Shown here: positions 31,740 through 43,832 of the stretch, piece after piece | How the letters are laid out: each line of letters starts with the position of its first letter | Position numbering within the stretch: position 1 is the first letter of the stretch | DNA from: Tubulanus polymorphus | Lineage: Eukaryota > Nemertea > Palaeonemertea > Tubulaniformes > Tubulanidae | Direction: 5' to 3' | Assembly (NCBI RefSeq): GCF_964204645.1 | Contig: NC_134026.1 | Location: 16,760,650 to 16,824,649, forward strand | Length of the DNA stretch: 64,000 bases | The notes under the pieces: generated by a model | What the model was told of the DNA's origin: nothing | Seen by the model: only the letters and a program-made list of their open reading frames with translations | Databases searched by the model: none | Program-made: the position numbers and the translations under genes

Positions 31740-34488
31740 AGCCCACGTGGGACTTAAGTCCCAGCGGGCTATTGCGTTCAAATTTCGTCCGACCGTTCGT
31801 CCGTCCACCCGTAGACGGAATCCAGTTATTTTGGGAAGTTTTAAAGACGCTTCTGCTGTCTTGATATTTGGGTTACGCGTGTATCTTCCCAAAAAAACAT
31901 CTTCAGCCCAAAAACTGGCCCTTTCAGAATCACGATGGCTGATTGGCAGCCATTGTTGTTCGCAAAAATTCGCACTTTTTACATATTTTCTAAGTTTTTG
32001 AGGGAAATTTTGAAGACTTATCTAAAACCTTAATCGTTCAGATATATTTGAATCATAAGATAACTAGGGGTCCAGGGACACCATGCCCACTTGGGAAATG
32101 GTTTCAAATGCTCAACAATCTAACAATTTCAATATCCAACGCCCCCTGGTGACCATTTACAAAAACCAACGACCTTGAAACTCACCAAAATCATAGAACA
32201 TGTCAGCAGCTACGATTTTGTAATTGATTGTGATAGCAAAATATGCCTCGTTACCAATTTAATATGGAAATACTAAGTCATTCTACTATTCAACGCCCCC
32301 TGGTGACCATATTCAAAACCCAATGACCTCGAAACTCACCACAATCATAGAACATGTCATGAACTACAACTTTGCAATTGATCATGGTAACAAAATATGC
32401 CTAGGTACCAATATAATAAGGAAATACTAAGTTATTCTACTATTCAACGCCCCCTGGTGACCATATAGAAAAACTAATGTCCTTAAAACTCGCAACAATC
32501 ATAGATGATGTCATGAGCTACAACTTTGCAATTGATTGTGGTTACAAAATATGCATAGGTACGAATATAATAAAGAAATGCTAAGATATTTTATTATTCA
32601 ACGCCCCCTGGTGGCCATATACGAAATCCAATTACCTTGAAACTCACCACAATCATAGAACACGTTATGAGCTACAACTTTCTAATTGATTGTGGTAGCA
32701 AAATACGCTTAGGTATCAATATAATGTGGAAAAACTTTTTCCCACTTACGAATGAGTACTGGTGACACCAAGATGGCCGCCAATTGCGTCATAATTGGCT
32801 GATGAAAAATACCTGTCTGAGGTATAAAACATCCCTTTCCAAAGAATACCCATCACAAATTGCAATGAGAAATGGTAAACCAGTAGGAAGCTACAGGACT
32901 CAGAATTCGGGCAAAAATTAACATTTTTGGGCACTAAAAAGGTCATAGGACGGCCATCTTGAGTCCGATCGACCCAATTTTTGTTTCGTTGATGGGCCCT
33001 GGGGGGATTCATATATATCCGAAAGATCAAGGTAATTGATCGAAGCGTCTTCAAAATTTCCCTCAAAAAGTTCAAAAATGTGTAAAAAGTGCTGATTTTG
33101 GCGAACAACAATGGCTGCCAGTCAGCCATCTTGATTCTGACAGGGCCAGTTTTTGGGCTGAAGATGTGTCTAGGGTAGATACACGTGTAACCTAAATATC
33201 AAGACGTTACCTTGAAGCGTCTTCAAAACTTCCCAAAATAACTGGATTCCGTTTTCGGACGGACGAACGGACGGACGGACGACGGACGAAAAGTGAACGC
33301 AATAGCCCGCTGTGACTAAAGTCCCAAGTGGGCTAAAAACCCGCTATTTACAAACTAAAAGAAATCTAAAATCGAGAATTTATTAATTGAAACAATCTAA
33401 AATATAAATTAAAAGAAATCTAAAATCGTTTTATATATAAATATTTGAATCCCTCAAGGGTTCGCCAGCATGAGAAAAATTGGGGCGATCGGACTCAAGA
33501 TGGCCGTCCTTTGACCTTTTTTGCACCAAGAATGTCAATTTTGGTCCGAATTCTGAGACCTGTAGCTTGCAACTGGTTTACTCTTTTTGATGGGTATTCT
33601 TTACAAAGGAATCTATAATACCCGAGACAGGTATTTTTGATCAGCCATTTATCACGGAATTGGCGGCCATCTTGGTGTCATCAGCACTCATTCCTAGGTG
33701 AAAAAATAGTTTTTCCCACATTATATTGATACCTAATTATATTTTGTTACCACAGTCCATTGGTAATCTTGTTGTCATCATGAATATTCTTTCCTAGGTG
33801 GAAAAAGTTTTCCGCATTATATTGATACCTAAGCATATTTTGTTACCACAATAAATTAAAGTTGTAGCACTATGATTGTGGTGAGTTTCAAGGTCAGTGG
33901 TTTCTGTATATGGCCACCAGGGGGCCAGTGGTTTCTGTATATGGCCACCAGGGGGCATGAATAATACAACTTAGTATTTCTATATTATATTCATACATAG
34001 TTGTTACCACAATTAATTTCAAAGTTGTAGCTCATGACATCGTCTATGATTGTGATGACTATAAGGTCATTAGTTCCATATGGTCACCAGTGGGCGTTAA
34101 ATTGTAGAATAACTTAGTATTTCCTTCATATATTTGTACCTAGGCATAGGCCTATTATCTTACCATGATCAATTGCTAAGTTGTAGCTAATGACATGTTC
34201 TGTTAGTGTGGTGAGTTTCAATGTCATTGGGTTTTGCATATGGTCACCAGGAGGCGTTGAATAGTACAATTACTTTGTATTTTCAAATCATATTGGTACC
34301 TAGGCATATTTTGTTATCACAATCTATTAGAAAATCGTAGCTGCTGGCATGTTGTATGATTGTGGTGAGTTTCAAGGTCGTTGGTTCTTTTATATCGTCA
34401 ATAGAGGGCGTTGAATATTGAAATTGTTAGATCGTTGAGCATTTGAAACCACTTCCCAAGTGGACATGGTGTCCCTGTACCCGTAGTT
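31740..34488. repeat. Cluster of three copies of the 154-bp-unit repeat family, two inverted
   Basis: A 5' fragment in plus orientation (31,740 to about 32,050) is cut by a near-full minus copy (32,062-33,335), followed after an AT-rich link by a plus copy lacking its start (about 33,475-34,488). In the minus copy the word CAACGCCCCCTGGTG recurs at about 32,137, 32,291, 32,446 and 32,599, a period near 154 bp. All ends carry CCCACTTGGG-like sequence and 'CTAGGGGTCCAGGGACACC'. Open frames inside are not genes. Confidence 0.75.
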
Positions 34489-35690
34489 TCATTCGTTTTT
34501 TTCCTGCGTTTTAAACTAAAATGAGTTCTCAGAAAGGTCGAACTGAAAGCCCACATATGCAGGAAGACTCACAGCGAAACAAAAGCTTTGTTTGGATGAT
34601 GGCAAATGAGCAATATTCAACGTCATTTGAATTGGAAATTGCTTCGTTTATGAAAGAGTCTCATATGGCACTATTTCCATAATTACCAAAGTCAATGTTG
34701 TAATCACCGGTCAAGATCATCATTGGAAATTTTTTACCATTAAAGATAAAAACTCGCTTAGAGTTTATTAAGATACTTTAATATTTAAAAAGATCTGATT
34801 CTAGCGGTCGGTAGAAAATTACCAATTTTTAACACAGCCTTTTTCCGCTCGAGATTTTGTGTCTATTTCACTTATGTTTTTCTGAAGCACGTGATGTTTT
34901 AAACCGTATCACGAGGCTTCAGTTTCTTCCGGAGAGAGTTCATAATTGGAATTGTTGATGAGACAATCGATTTCTTGATATCGTTGTTGTTTCCATAAAT
35001 TTAGAAGTTTTCAAACGGCGACACACAATAGCGTCTTTGCCCAGTTGATTCGATCCTCTCCTGTAATTGTTTGGAAATTTCAGATTTGAATTTTTGAGAT
35101 TTCTTTCGTTTGAGAAGAGGTCTTTCCGTAAGTTTCCAATTTGGTTTTTCAGAATCTCGAGTTTTATGTTTTCCTGTTTTCTATAAGCATTCAGTTTCGG
35201 AGGTTTGAATATCGTGAGACGACTGACAAACAATTGAGAATTTCTCAGACCAACGTTTATTTTAAACTGGTGCGACGATAATGACGCTGATGACACTAAC
35301 AGTATTAAAGGTTAGATTACAAATATGTGGAACTTACTGAACATTTTCTCACTGGGAGCAATCATCTCACAGAAAAAGAGAATTTAGGAGTGAGAGCGAC
35401 GATGACGTGGTACGAAGTTCTCGGGAATACCCAAGCAGAAAATACTGAAATAGGGCCGCTCCGGCGGGCCGGTACAAGAGTAACTAAAGAGAAAACAGTA
35501 ACTAAAGAGAAACTAAACTATCTGAATAATATTGCAACACTAACCAATAGTAACAACTTTGAAAACACCCGTAGTTCAGTACATCGTTTAAAATATGATA
35601 CGTCTAAACGTAGTTTACCATTTCAGAAACAACTTTTCACATTTGCGAAAATCTTTCACACATATATCTCTCTGTTTAGGCAAAAAATGA
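34489..35690. other. Unassigned stretch
   Basis: It contains short open frames on both strands (34,940-35,296 minus and 35,327-35,779 plus) with no recognisable motif. A possible endonuclease relic on the minus strand near 34,720 reads MILTGDYNIDF. I would not call a gene. Confidence 0.4.
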
Positions 35691-35694
35691 TACA

Positions 35695-36745
35695 TGTTCC
35701 TTGTTTCTCAACCTTCTCTACGCACGCTCGAATTTATTTTCATTTTTCTACTCACTCGCCCTCTCAACCTTTGTCTTGAAACAAGATACATACAATTACT
35801 CTAATAATTTCATATTTTAAAAGAGTGAGTAAAGTGTTAGCATAATAATCTAGTTAAATAAGATATATTTCGAATAATGTAAAATCAATTTTTAAACATA
35901 AAAAGAGGGAGTGAAGTAATTCATATTTTAACATTGAATAATTGTATGAGTTAGATTTATTTCAATAAAAGTTTTTTTATTAAAATGAAGAAAGAAGAAG
36001 AAGAACCTAAATCAAAATCGACGAAATCAATGAAACCAATAAATTATTTTCACAGTTTAACATTAAGAATCTCAGCAACAAATTTAGTGTATGAGAGACA
36101 ATATAAAATTGATAATATTACTGTAATTAATCAAATATTATCAAATGAAACATATTTAATTACTGAACTAATTGATACCTTAGATAATGGCGCTAAAAAT
36201 CCTGAAATATTTAATACCGTCTTAAATTATAAAGGAACTTTAGATGAAAACATAATAAATATTCTTCGAACTCCTTTTAATGAAAGAGGTAGTGATTTTA
36301 TACCTTATACATACAGCTTAATCTTTTTTCAATATATATTTAATATTCTTTTCATATTCGATATGTTTAATTGTTTGATAATGTTTTGATTTATGTGATC
36401 TTAAATATTTACCTCCACAATAACAATACACTTTCTCATTAGGATTGAACTTTTTAAATTCATCATCTAAATTACATTGAATTGAATTCCAATATCTTTA
36501 TAAGAATTATTATTAACTGATTCACATTGAATTCCAATATTTGATGAATCTTCATTATAGATAATTTGTTTATTATCAAAATAGAAATAATATAATTGTC
36601 TTTTTTCAATTCATAAGTTATCAAATCATTGTAACTTTTAGAAAGTATTAAATCACTATCTCTTTCATTAAAAGGAGTTCGAAGAATATTTATTATGTTT
36701 TCATCTAAAGTTCCTTTATAATTTAAAGCTGTATTAAATATTTTA
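35695..36745. mobile_element. Truncated, folded-back Polinton-type fragment E3
   Basis: A terminal palindrome half at about 35,715-35,805 (centre 'ACGCTCGAATTTATTTTC', outer end ATTACTC) is followed by an AT-rich leader and a plus-strand gene start at 35,985. Sequence 36,195-36,300 recurs inverted at 36,648-36,752. The middle (36,300-36,470, minus) encodes a finger-like CYCGGKYLRSHKSKHYQTIKH. The fragment interrupts a Harbinger transposase, whose end resumes at about 36,749. Confidence 0.6.
35985..36300 (+). pseudogene. First gene of Polinton-type fragment E3 (unknown)
   Basis: It starts MKKEEEEPKSKSTKS, then SLTLRISATNLVYERQY and FNTVLNYKGTLDENIIN. The genuine part ends at about 36,300, where the fold-back begins. 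The second inverted copy of its middle lies at 36,648-36,752. The protein differs from the MESKQ family found at the ends of E1 and E2, so E3 belongs to another subgroup. Function unknown. Confidence 0.45.
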
Positions 36746-36748
36746 GGA

Positions 36749-36913
36749 TTATTGCTGCCTGTGTCTTGCATAATGTTTGTATAAAAACCGCTGATCAACT
36801 TGAAGATTTCATCGAACGAGTAGAAGAGGAAGAAATTAACCCAAACCCACCTGCAGTCATGAATGATCCAAATGGCATTGCTCTTAGGGAGAGAATAGTG
36901 CAACTGTTTGCTT
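36749..36913 (+). pseudogene. PIF/Harbinger transposase C-terminal fragment
   Basis: The frame IAACVLHNVCI followed by a charged tail ending RERIVQLFA and a stop is typical of the DDE_4 nuclease end. The upstream part is replaced by E3. It converges with the Myb-like gene, as in two-gene Harbinger elements. Confidence 0.6.
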
Positions 36914-37815
36914 GAACTCTATTTTGTTTTTTAAACACATTAAGTGGTGAATGAAATTAATTAAGAAATTTTAATTTCAAGAATTAATAAATCCTTATGT
37001 TGGATACTGTTTAGGCTAAAAAAATTATAACTTGTTTCTCCGCAGCGGTCGGGTCACTTTTGTGAACTCTAATAAAATTTGTTCATTTCTACAACTGCCG
37101 GGTCTGTGATTGTTAGCCTAATCATAATTCTAAAAAAGTAATGTACAGGGTAGAAAGACGGCTAGCTGGGTCAACTTTTAAGCTCAGCAGACGGAGAAAC
37201 AAGGTATCATTTTTAGCCTTAGTGTGAAATGGTTGATTAAGGTAACTTTAGAACTTTCATGCAAAGTGAGGCTTGAGATATTTCAACATTGAATCGACGA
37301 AGCAGGCTCTTATTAAAATACATCACCTATGATATTTCACATTATTGTAATGTATTTATTACAAAACTTATAAACTGACCTATAAATTTTAAAAAACCCT
37401 CAGGCAGAGGTACTTAACATTTGAATAAAAAGAAAAACTTAAATTTTCAGCATTGAAGGTGCTTCTTCATTTCAACTAAACTTAAATAAAACTAAAAAAA
37501 GCCCGTCCACTGAACAAAGTAGAAACCACTGCACACGTACCCCTTAATACACTAGGAGCTGAAATGTATGTATTACATATCTTACTAAATTACAAATTTA
37601 AGAATATATGGCTTAGAGGTACAGTCGACTTCAAAACTTTAAAGACTATAATACGAAAAACATTAAACATTGATGCTTTCTTTAACCTGAAACTTGAAAT
37701 TAAACTAAACGATGAAACATAACTGAAATCCAGATAAACATGTATTTAACTTTTTTGTAACTTTTTAAGCAATTACAGTGTCATCAGAACATTTTAAATC
37801 GTTTAATATCAAAAA
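36914..37815. other. Spacer between Harbinger transposase end and Myb-like gene
   Basis: About 900 bp without a gene. It holds the MITE at 37,014-37,218. Confidence 0.5.
37014..37218. repeat. Harbinger-type MITE, 205 bp
   Basis: The arms begin GGCTAAAAA and end TTTTTAGCC, with inner matching 'CTTGTTTCTCCG' and 'CGGAGAAACAAG'. It is flanked by TTA on both sides (37,011-37,013 and 37,219-37,221), the 3-bp duplication of PIF/Harbinger. A related end lies at about 39,825-39,865. Confidence 0.75.
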
Positions 37816-39217
37816 CTATTTTTCAAGTGACTTTTCGAACAAGTCCAGGAAACGATCCATGCGTGCCATTTTGCTGTCATGCATCTCCTTATTATTCTGA
37901 AGCATTTTAGCGCTGAGATCTTTGAATTCATCCAACGTTTTTAGCTGGGAATCCTTTATAAATAATTTCTGTTTTTTGGCTTCGATCCCTCTGCCTCACT
38001 CAATACACTTGTCTCGCATTCTTCAGGTTCGTCTACCTCTGTTAATTCAGAAGTATCCATGGAATAAATTACCAACTCGGGCTTCGTCGCTGCTCTTAAG
38101 TTTTATATCTACATCGAAATGATCCATGTATTTGATATCTGCACGCTCACTACCAGTTTTGTTGTTTTGATCCACAGTTTTTTTGGTACTTTTTCTTCAA
38201 GTTTGTCCACTTATTTATTATTTGTATAATAGTGACACTTATATTTTGTTCCGCAAGTGACTGCTGCACCTCCTTCCATAATGTACTGTGGCTCTTTTTG
38301 CCACAGGTAAAACGCTTTTCCATTGGAAGTCGAATTGCCAAAAGGCACTTTGTTTCATTGTCACTCGAGAAATGAAGGCCTCCTTGCGATCCTGATGGCC
38401 CTGGGATATCCTGATCTTGTTTTTCAGCTGGTTGACTAACGGTATTTGTTCTTTGACTAACAGTAACATCGGTTGACACCTTACGTTCTGTTTCACATTG
38501 ATGGGCTTTGGATGATGGTACAAGATATCTTAACATTTTGGTTTGTTTTTTCTGGATCTGAAATCGAAAAAAAATGTTTATTGATAGTGGAATGCTTTTA
38601 TATTTATATTAATGATTCGTTCGAGAATTGAATTAAATAATTAATAGTCGGTTTCACAGCTTTTATTACACTACAGTATGTAATCACCTATGTAACAACA
38701 GCTGTAAGACAAACCTTATTCATGGCAAAACATACATTCAAAGCTCATCATGGATCAGGCGTGTATGTAGATTTTAAGGGTCCTCGATCATTATGGACAT
38801 GAAAGATTTGAGGAAACTTACCAGTTAACGATGTCACATATTTTTGCACTGTTTCTGTCACTTCAAGTTGGTGAGTCTGACCATCCAGATCAAATCGAAT
38901 CGTAACTCTACAAAAAATGCAGTAAAATTAATAAAATGTCACCATGCCATAGACCTATAGTCAGATTATGCAGATAGTCTAATGCGTGCTTCTCTCCAAC
39001 AGTCGATTGCGAAGTCCTCTTGTGATAGCCCTTTAGCTTTTCATTTAATAAAATATCAGAAGTTGCGCATGTTTTATGTACCCTGCAATACTTGCAAGAG
39101 GTTTTAGGAGTAGTTTCATTGAGCTTAAGCTGAGATTACCAGCGAAAAGGAATACAATTCAGGTAGTTTTCGGCAATTTTTCAGCTAAAAATTCATAACT
39201 TACTTTTCTGCCGCCAT
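37816..39217 (-). pseudogene. Myb/SANT-like DNA-binding protein gene (Harbinger partner), spliced
   Basis: Exon 1 is ATGGCGGCAGAAAA (39,217-39,204) with donor GTAAGT. Exon 2 (38,907-38,822) joins in frame and has acceptor TTTTTTGTAG and donor GTAAGT. The main exon begins at 38,557 after TTTCAG. The main frame (38,536-38,150) carries the Myb/SANT-like block (LWKEVQQSLAEQNISVT, then KWTNLKKKYQ). Phase from exon 2 leads into a different frame that stops after 22 codons, and another frame change lies near 38,050. A C-terminal helix ends at 37,816. It would bind transposon ends. Confidence 0.5.
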
Positions 39218-39953
39218 CTTGGCTGCACACTTAACCAACTCTACCCACCGAGACGAGTAAGGTTTGTTCCGGTTAACCATCTTACAAACCGGAAGCACAT
39301 TCGATTGTTAAATTTCTAACCGGGTTTAACTCGGTCGATGAAACGAAGGTGACCCTGGGTGACAGAAATCGCCTTTCATAAATCACGTGAATCATTGAAG
39401 AGCCGTGATTGGTCGGTTGAATACGGCGCTCGAGGCGAACGATTAGCGTAGCCTGACACACTATAGCCTTAATCGCCGGCTACGAAATCCAACATGTAGG
39501 ATTCGGGCGATTCCGTCAGCCGATTCAATCGCCGACCCCTGACACACAGGCAATTTTACCGGCGATTGCGTCGCCCGATTAAATCGGCAGACGAAATCGC
39601 CCACTGTGCCCCCCGCTTTAGGTCTTCCTTACCGAGCTACCATTCTGTGGATTGGTGCGCGTGTCGCTCCGATGAATTTCTCCCAATTCATGTACAATTA
39701 TTAAAGATTATCAGCTCAAACTAAGTTTTATAATTTAGTTTCAAATCAAATTCACTCCTGCTTTTTGAAGGGACCCGGCCAACAGGGTTTTATTTTTACA
39801 AATTCTCAGCATGTTTTTTTTACGACCCGGCCGCTGCGGAGAAATAAGGTAACATTTTTAGCATTGGTTGACGTCTATAACGTCATGCCAATGCTAGTAA
39901 GATTGATCGGAAGTCGTAGTAAAAAAAACCGCCGACTCTTGTCTTTTTCATAG
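39218..39953. other. No gene seen; GC-rich low-complexity stretch
   Basis: At 39,460-39,610 the words AATCGCC and CGATTGCGTCGCCCGATT repeat in both orientations. It may be a small MITE. A Harbinger MITE end is at about 39,825-39,865. Confidence 0.4.
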
Positions 39954-41187
39954 TACAGTGGAACTTCGTTCTTACGACCTCAGAACTAACGAACCATCGC
40001 TTGTTACGTACGAAAAAAAAAATCCCCGGCCAAATCCTTCTCGTTTACAGTTAAATTTCATCGGAAACAACGACCCCTTTTCTTACGAACTTTCGGTTAT
40101 AACGACCTTAGTTTTGGAGTCCTATTACATATTTTCATCGATTCTAACGATCGCTAAGCCACGATCAATCACACTTGTTAATGTATATTCAGTTTCAAAC
40201 CGAGAGACAGCGCTGCTTAATTTATCTTAGATTAGTGATGGCAGATTAACGATGTGTTGATGGCTTCTACAATTTGTAGTACGGTAGTCGGTCATTGTTT
40301 CAGCCTGTTTACAGTGATATGCACACTCGCTTAATGAAAACGTACTTCGCAAAACGATTAGATTGAGACCATCTGAGAAATCGAAAAAGGGAATAAACGC
40401 TCCGAAGTTTTAAAATTGTTTTGACGTTTTAACCGGCATAGCGTTGTTACATTCATTTCCTTGATCTCGTTCCATCGCATCCCCTGGGAGGGACTCATGT
40501 GTCCAACACATGTATTTGCCTCCCAAAGTTAACAGAGAGCATATCTGAATTTGGTTTGAATAAATATCTTATTTCATAGTTCACAGTTGTCAATAAGTGA
40601 TTTATTAGCTGTCAGTATCTATATATTCATACGAAACTATGTACCAAATAGCGTCGCCGTGGAGAAGAATTGGGCCTTGAAATTGTGTGTGGTAGTCAAT
40701 CATTGTATAAATAATGCAACGTGTATAAACGGATGTGAAAATATTTATAGGGGGGCCAAACGGAGGCAGACAAAATTTCAGCCAATCAGTGTGCAGGAAT
40801 TCTAATTAGACTCTTACTGCACCAAAACAATTCTACAGTACTGTACTAATATGCTGATTCAATGGCCTAGTTAGTAGAGTATCCGCCTGGCATCTGATGG
40901 GTCAGAAGTCCCGTACAACACCGTACAATTGCCCTACTTAATTCCATTGCGAATAAATTGAACAGCTTGAAGTTCTAGGCCGAAGGAAATCACCCGTGGT
41001 TTCCACGGGTATTACTATAGTTTATACTAAATAGTAGGCCTACTCCAATGAATCCAGTTGGTTTGTGTTTCATCACACCAGGGGATGTTCTCTTTTCATA
41101 CATAAATGATGTGAAACGGATCTAACGAACTATCGGATATCACGAACTTTTTATTTTTCCCTCAGCGGTTCGTTAGAACGAGGATCC
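39954..41187. mobile_element. Possible pogo/Tigger-like non-autonomous element
   Basis: The left end TACAGTGGAACTTCGTTCTT and the degenerate inverted right end GGTTCGTTAGAACGAGGATCC (41,167-41,187) resemble the CAGT-x-GAACCTCG type of termini with TA target. Inner words such as TATAACGACC repeat near the left end. No transposase is visible, and the right end is weak. Confidence 0.35.
40862..40925 (+). repeat. tRNA-like SINE or tRNA relic
   Basis: The A-box-like TGGCCTAGTTAGTAG and a poor B-box-like GGGTCAGAAGTCCC have tRNA-like spacing. Acceptor pairing is not evident, so a real tRNA gene is unlikely. Confidence 0.3.
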
Positions 41188-42120
41188 TCATTTGTCTCGT
41201 TAGGTCTGTGGTAGATGAGAGGGGGTTAAGCAATCGCGTAATGATATCTCCGCATTGACATTGACAGTAAAGAATGGGAATGGCCTCCTTTGAATAGAAA
41301 TACATACATTTATATAACCCCGGTATATAAATATCATAGTCTTTAAATGTCACTCTCATTCCTTCTATCAGAAGCAATGCGATTAATTGGGATGAATTCT
41401 CAGCGGTAGAATACATATTTCTAGAGCAGTGGAACGGTTGGCCTACTCATGACTGAAACACGTACCGGGTTTTAGGTCAGTTATGTGATCGCGCTGGAAC
41501 GCCTTTACTAAAGTTGAAACTATTTCATGATGACACGAAACATCAAACGGTAAACAATAACACCCAACCATCATACGATATCTCCAATAAAGATAGATTA
41601 TTTTATTCAATTTTACCAGAGTTGTTAATTGGATGAAATACCATTGTTATGTACGCCGAGAATAACCACGTTGCATCATCAATCAGTTGACTGGCAGATT
41701 AATAATAATAGTAATAATATAAGTTTATTTCTTTACTAAAGAGATACAATACAGAAATACAGTCATCACTATTACATAAAAGAAAAGTTACAGAAAGTAC
41801 TTCTACACTGTAAAGCGTAGTACAGAAAAAGGACAAAAAGGGGACCCCAAAGGGGATATACTTTTAATGAAAAAAGCCTAATGCCCTGGCGGAAATGTAA
41901 AATTCCATCGGTTTCACAAGTTTTTACATTAAGATGCCCTGTCCGCCTCCTGCCCACTCACGAGGCGGTAGCAGCCCCTACACTAAAAAATATCCGCCGT
42001 TATATAACTGAACTGGAATGTCGCTGAAGACGACTGATGCCCTCCACATCAGGTGAAACGCCGTGTGTAAAATACCCTTGAGTGTATGTCGAACTATTTC
42101 TGAAGGCAGGATATGTAAAC
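41188..42120. other. No gene seen
   Basis: A possible LINE 3' tail on the minus strand near 41,700-41,870 (GGGGACCCCAAAGGGG with an A-rich side). Nothing else I can support. Confidence 0.35.
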
Positions 42121-42136
42121 AAAACAAACTGTTTCC

Positions 42137-42400
42137 GGTGACCTTGACCTTTGACCTACAGGACTCGAAATGTAATCAGTTACTCACGGTCTCTAGGGTA
42201 ACCCATCCATCAAATTTCACTAAGTTATCTAATACCGTTTATGAAAAAAGGTCCCGGAAATGAAAAATACAAAACAGCTCCTGGTGACCTTGACCTTTGA
42301 CATACAGGACCCGAAATGTAATCAGTTACTTACGGTCTTTAGGATAACCCATCCAAAAATTGTCACCAAATTGTCTCTATTATCCAGTCATAAAGCATCA
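42137..42400. repeat. Two tandem 146-bp units with clustered nuclear-receptor half-sites
   Basis: The word GGTGACCTTGACCTTTGAC starts at about 42,137 and again at about 42,283, each followed by ACAGGACYCGAAATGTAATC and CAGTTACT. The minus strand reads GGTCAAAGGTCAAGGTCACC in the first unit: three AGGTCA-like half-sites in direct orientation. Confidence 0.7.
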
Positions 42401-42423
42401 AGATATCCTTTGAATAACTATCG

Positions 42424-42475
42424 TTATTGAAAGGATATCTATATATATGTATATATATGTATATAATTATTATCA
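42424..42475. repeat. AT microsatellite
   Basis: A run of TATATATGTATATATATGTA. At 42,584-42,594 beyond it, GCAGAAACCCT followed by CTTGTAATTCTG resembles the left end of the 3.9-kb insertion in E2. Confidence 0.5.
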
Positions 42476-42743
42476 AATCATACTACATATAGTGACACCA
42501 GTTTTTGTGTTATGATTTTATCGAACATGTCATTCAATAATAAACCCAAATAATGCTTTTTCAGTGTCTAGTTAGATGGTTTCGCAGAAACCCTCTTGTA
42601 ATTCTGTTGATCACTATTATTATTAATATACATTAAAGATGGCGGACAGCAGACACAGATTGTAACGGGGCTCCGCAAATAATCTTGCTGTAATATTTAG
42701 GTGAAACACGCCATAATAGCATATATCACCAAGATCCAAGAGG

Positions 42744-43817
42744 ATGGGGAAGAATGACAAGAAGGTAAAACGCACTGCTTCAGAGAGAAGTGATGATGGT
42801 TCTTCTACGCTAGATATCGGGGTATAACGCTCGGATCGAAAAACCACACCGCAGAAAAGCCCAGGTACAAACACAGAAGACATAGGTGGTCACCAAAGCG
42901 TACCAAGCGAACTGAGATCTGATATTCCAGCTGACGGAACTCGACAAACTGAACAAATACAATTGACACACATAATGGAAGTACTGAGTGATATGTCAAA
43001 GAAGCTCAATAAACTGGAAACCATTGACGCATCGATCAGATCACTCAAAATAAACTACGAAAAATTGATGGAATCCAACGCCGAAATGAATACGAAAATG
43101 GAAGGATTAACGAGTGAAACTGGTAATCTCCGCGAGGAGAATATGCGACTTAGATCTGCTGTTCTTAATCTGCAGATGCCTTCGATGCGCGATAATCTCC
43201 TTTTCTTTGGAGTACCTGAAAGCGATAAGGAAGATATCGTGGATGTTGTGCATAATATACTACAGAATAAAGCGAACATAGCAGATGCCCGGGAAAGAAT
43301 AAAGTTTGCGCGCGTCCACAGAATCGGCCAGCGTAAGCCAGAAAGCGTGAGACCTATTATTGTTAAATTTCAGTATTTTCCGGATAGAGAAGAGGTGCGC
43401 AATAAATCCGATAACCTCTTGATACACGGAATTAGAGTGTCGCAGCAAGTACCTAGGGAAATTAGAGAAAAGAGGAAAGCATATAATCATGGCATTGAGA
43501 AGGTTAAGGAAGATGGTGGAAAGTTTCACTTTGTGCAGGATAAATTATATGTTAACAACGAATTGTATACAGCTTCTCGTGACAAGGATCAAGACACGCG
43601 TAAAAATAGAAATCACCGTCCAGATCGCCGGGATGGGTTAGCCACTAGGCCGCGTAGGTCGATGGTAGCCGCCTCGCTGACGGAACCTGTTGGTTTGTTC
43701 GATACTCGCGATAATACAAATGACCGAATCCAGGATAGCGCTGGTAGAGATGATATTAGCGACATGCTACGTGAAGTCCGTGTCACACTGAATCAAGCAG
43801 ATGGAAACAGCGAATAG
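42744..43817 (+). pseudogene. LINE-A ORF1 (coiled coil plus RRM-like domain)
   Basis: The frame can be followed from ATG at 42,744 (MGKNDKKVKRTAS) with one in-frame TAA after about 27 codons; it is open from 42,828 to 43,817. Residues about 75-150 form a coiled coil (LSDMSKKLNKLETI, then SNAEMNTKMEGL, then LREENMRLRSAVLNLQ). An RRM-like and basic C-terminal domain follows (NLLFFGVPES, RVHRIGQRK, RPIIVKFQYFPDREEV). This is the layout of nucleic-acid-binding ORF1 proteins of L1-like elements. The start of ORF2 follows within about 20 bp. Confidence 0.7.
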
Positions 43818-43832
43818 GAGATCGCCGGAAAT

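Noticed and set aside
31267-31892. Minus-strand proteins at 31.3-31.9 kb
   Set aside because: They are antisense shadows of the Ly-6 exon and of the repeat family that starts at 31,740.
32746-33129. Minus-strand protein in the 154-bp-unit repeat
   Set aside because: The same translation appears in the other copies of the non-coding repeat and has no domain.
34690-34750. Endonuclease gene from the MILTGDYNIDF match
   Set aside because: Only one short block, with no flanking endonuclease blocks; at most a tiny relic.
40862-40925. Functional tRNA gene
   Set aside because: The B box is poor and no acceptor stem pairing is apparent.
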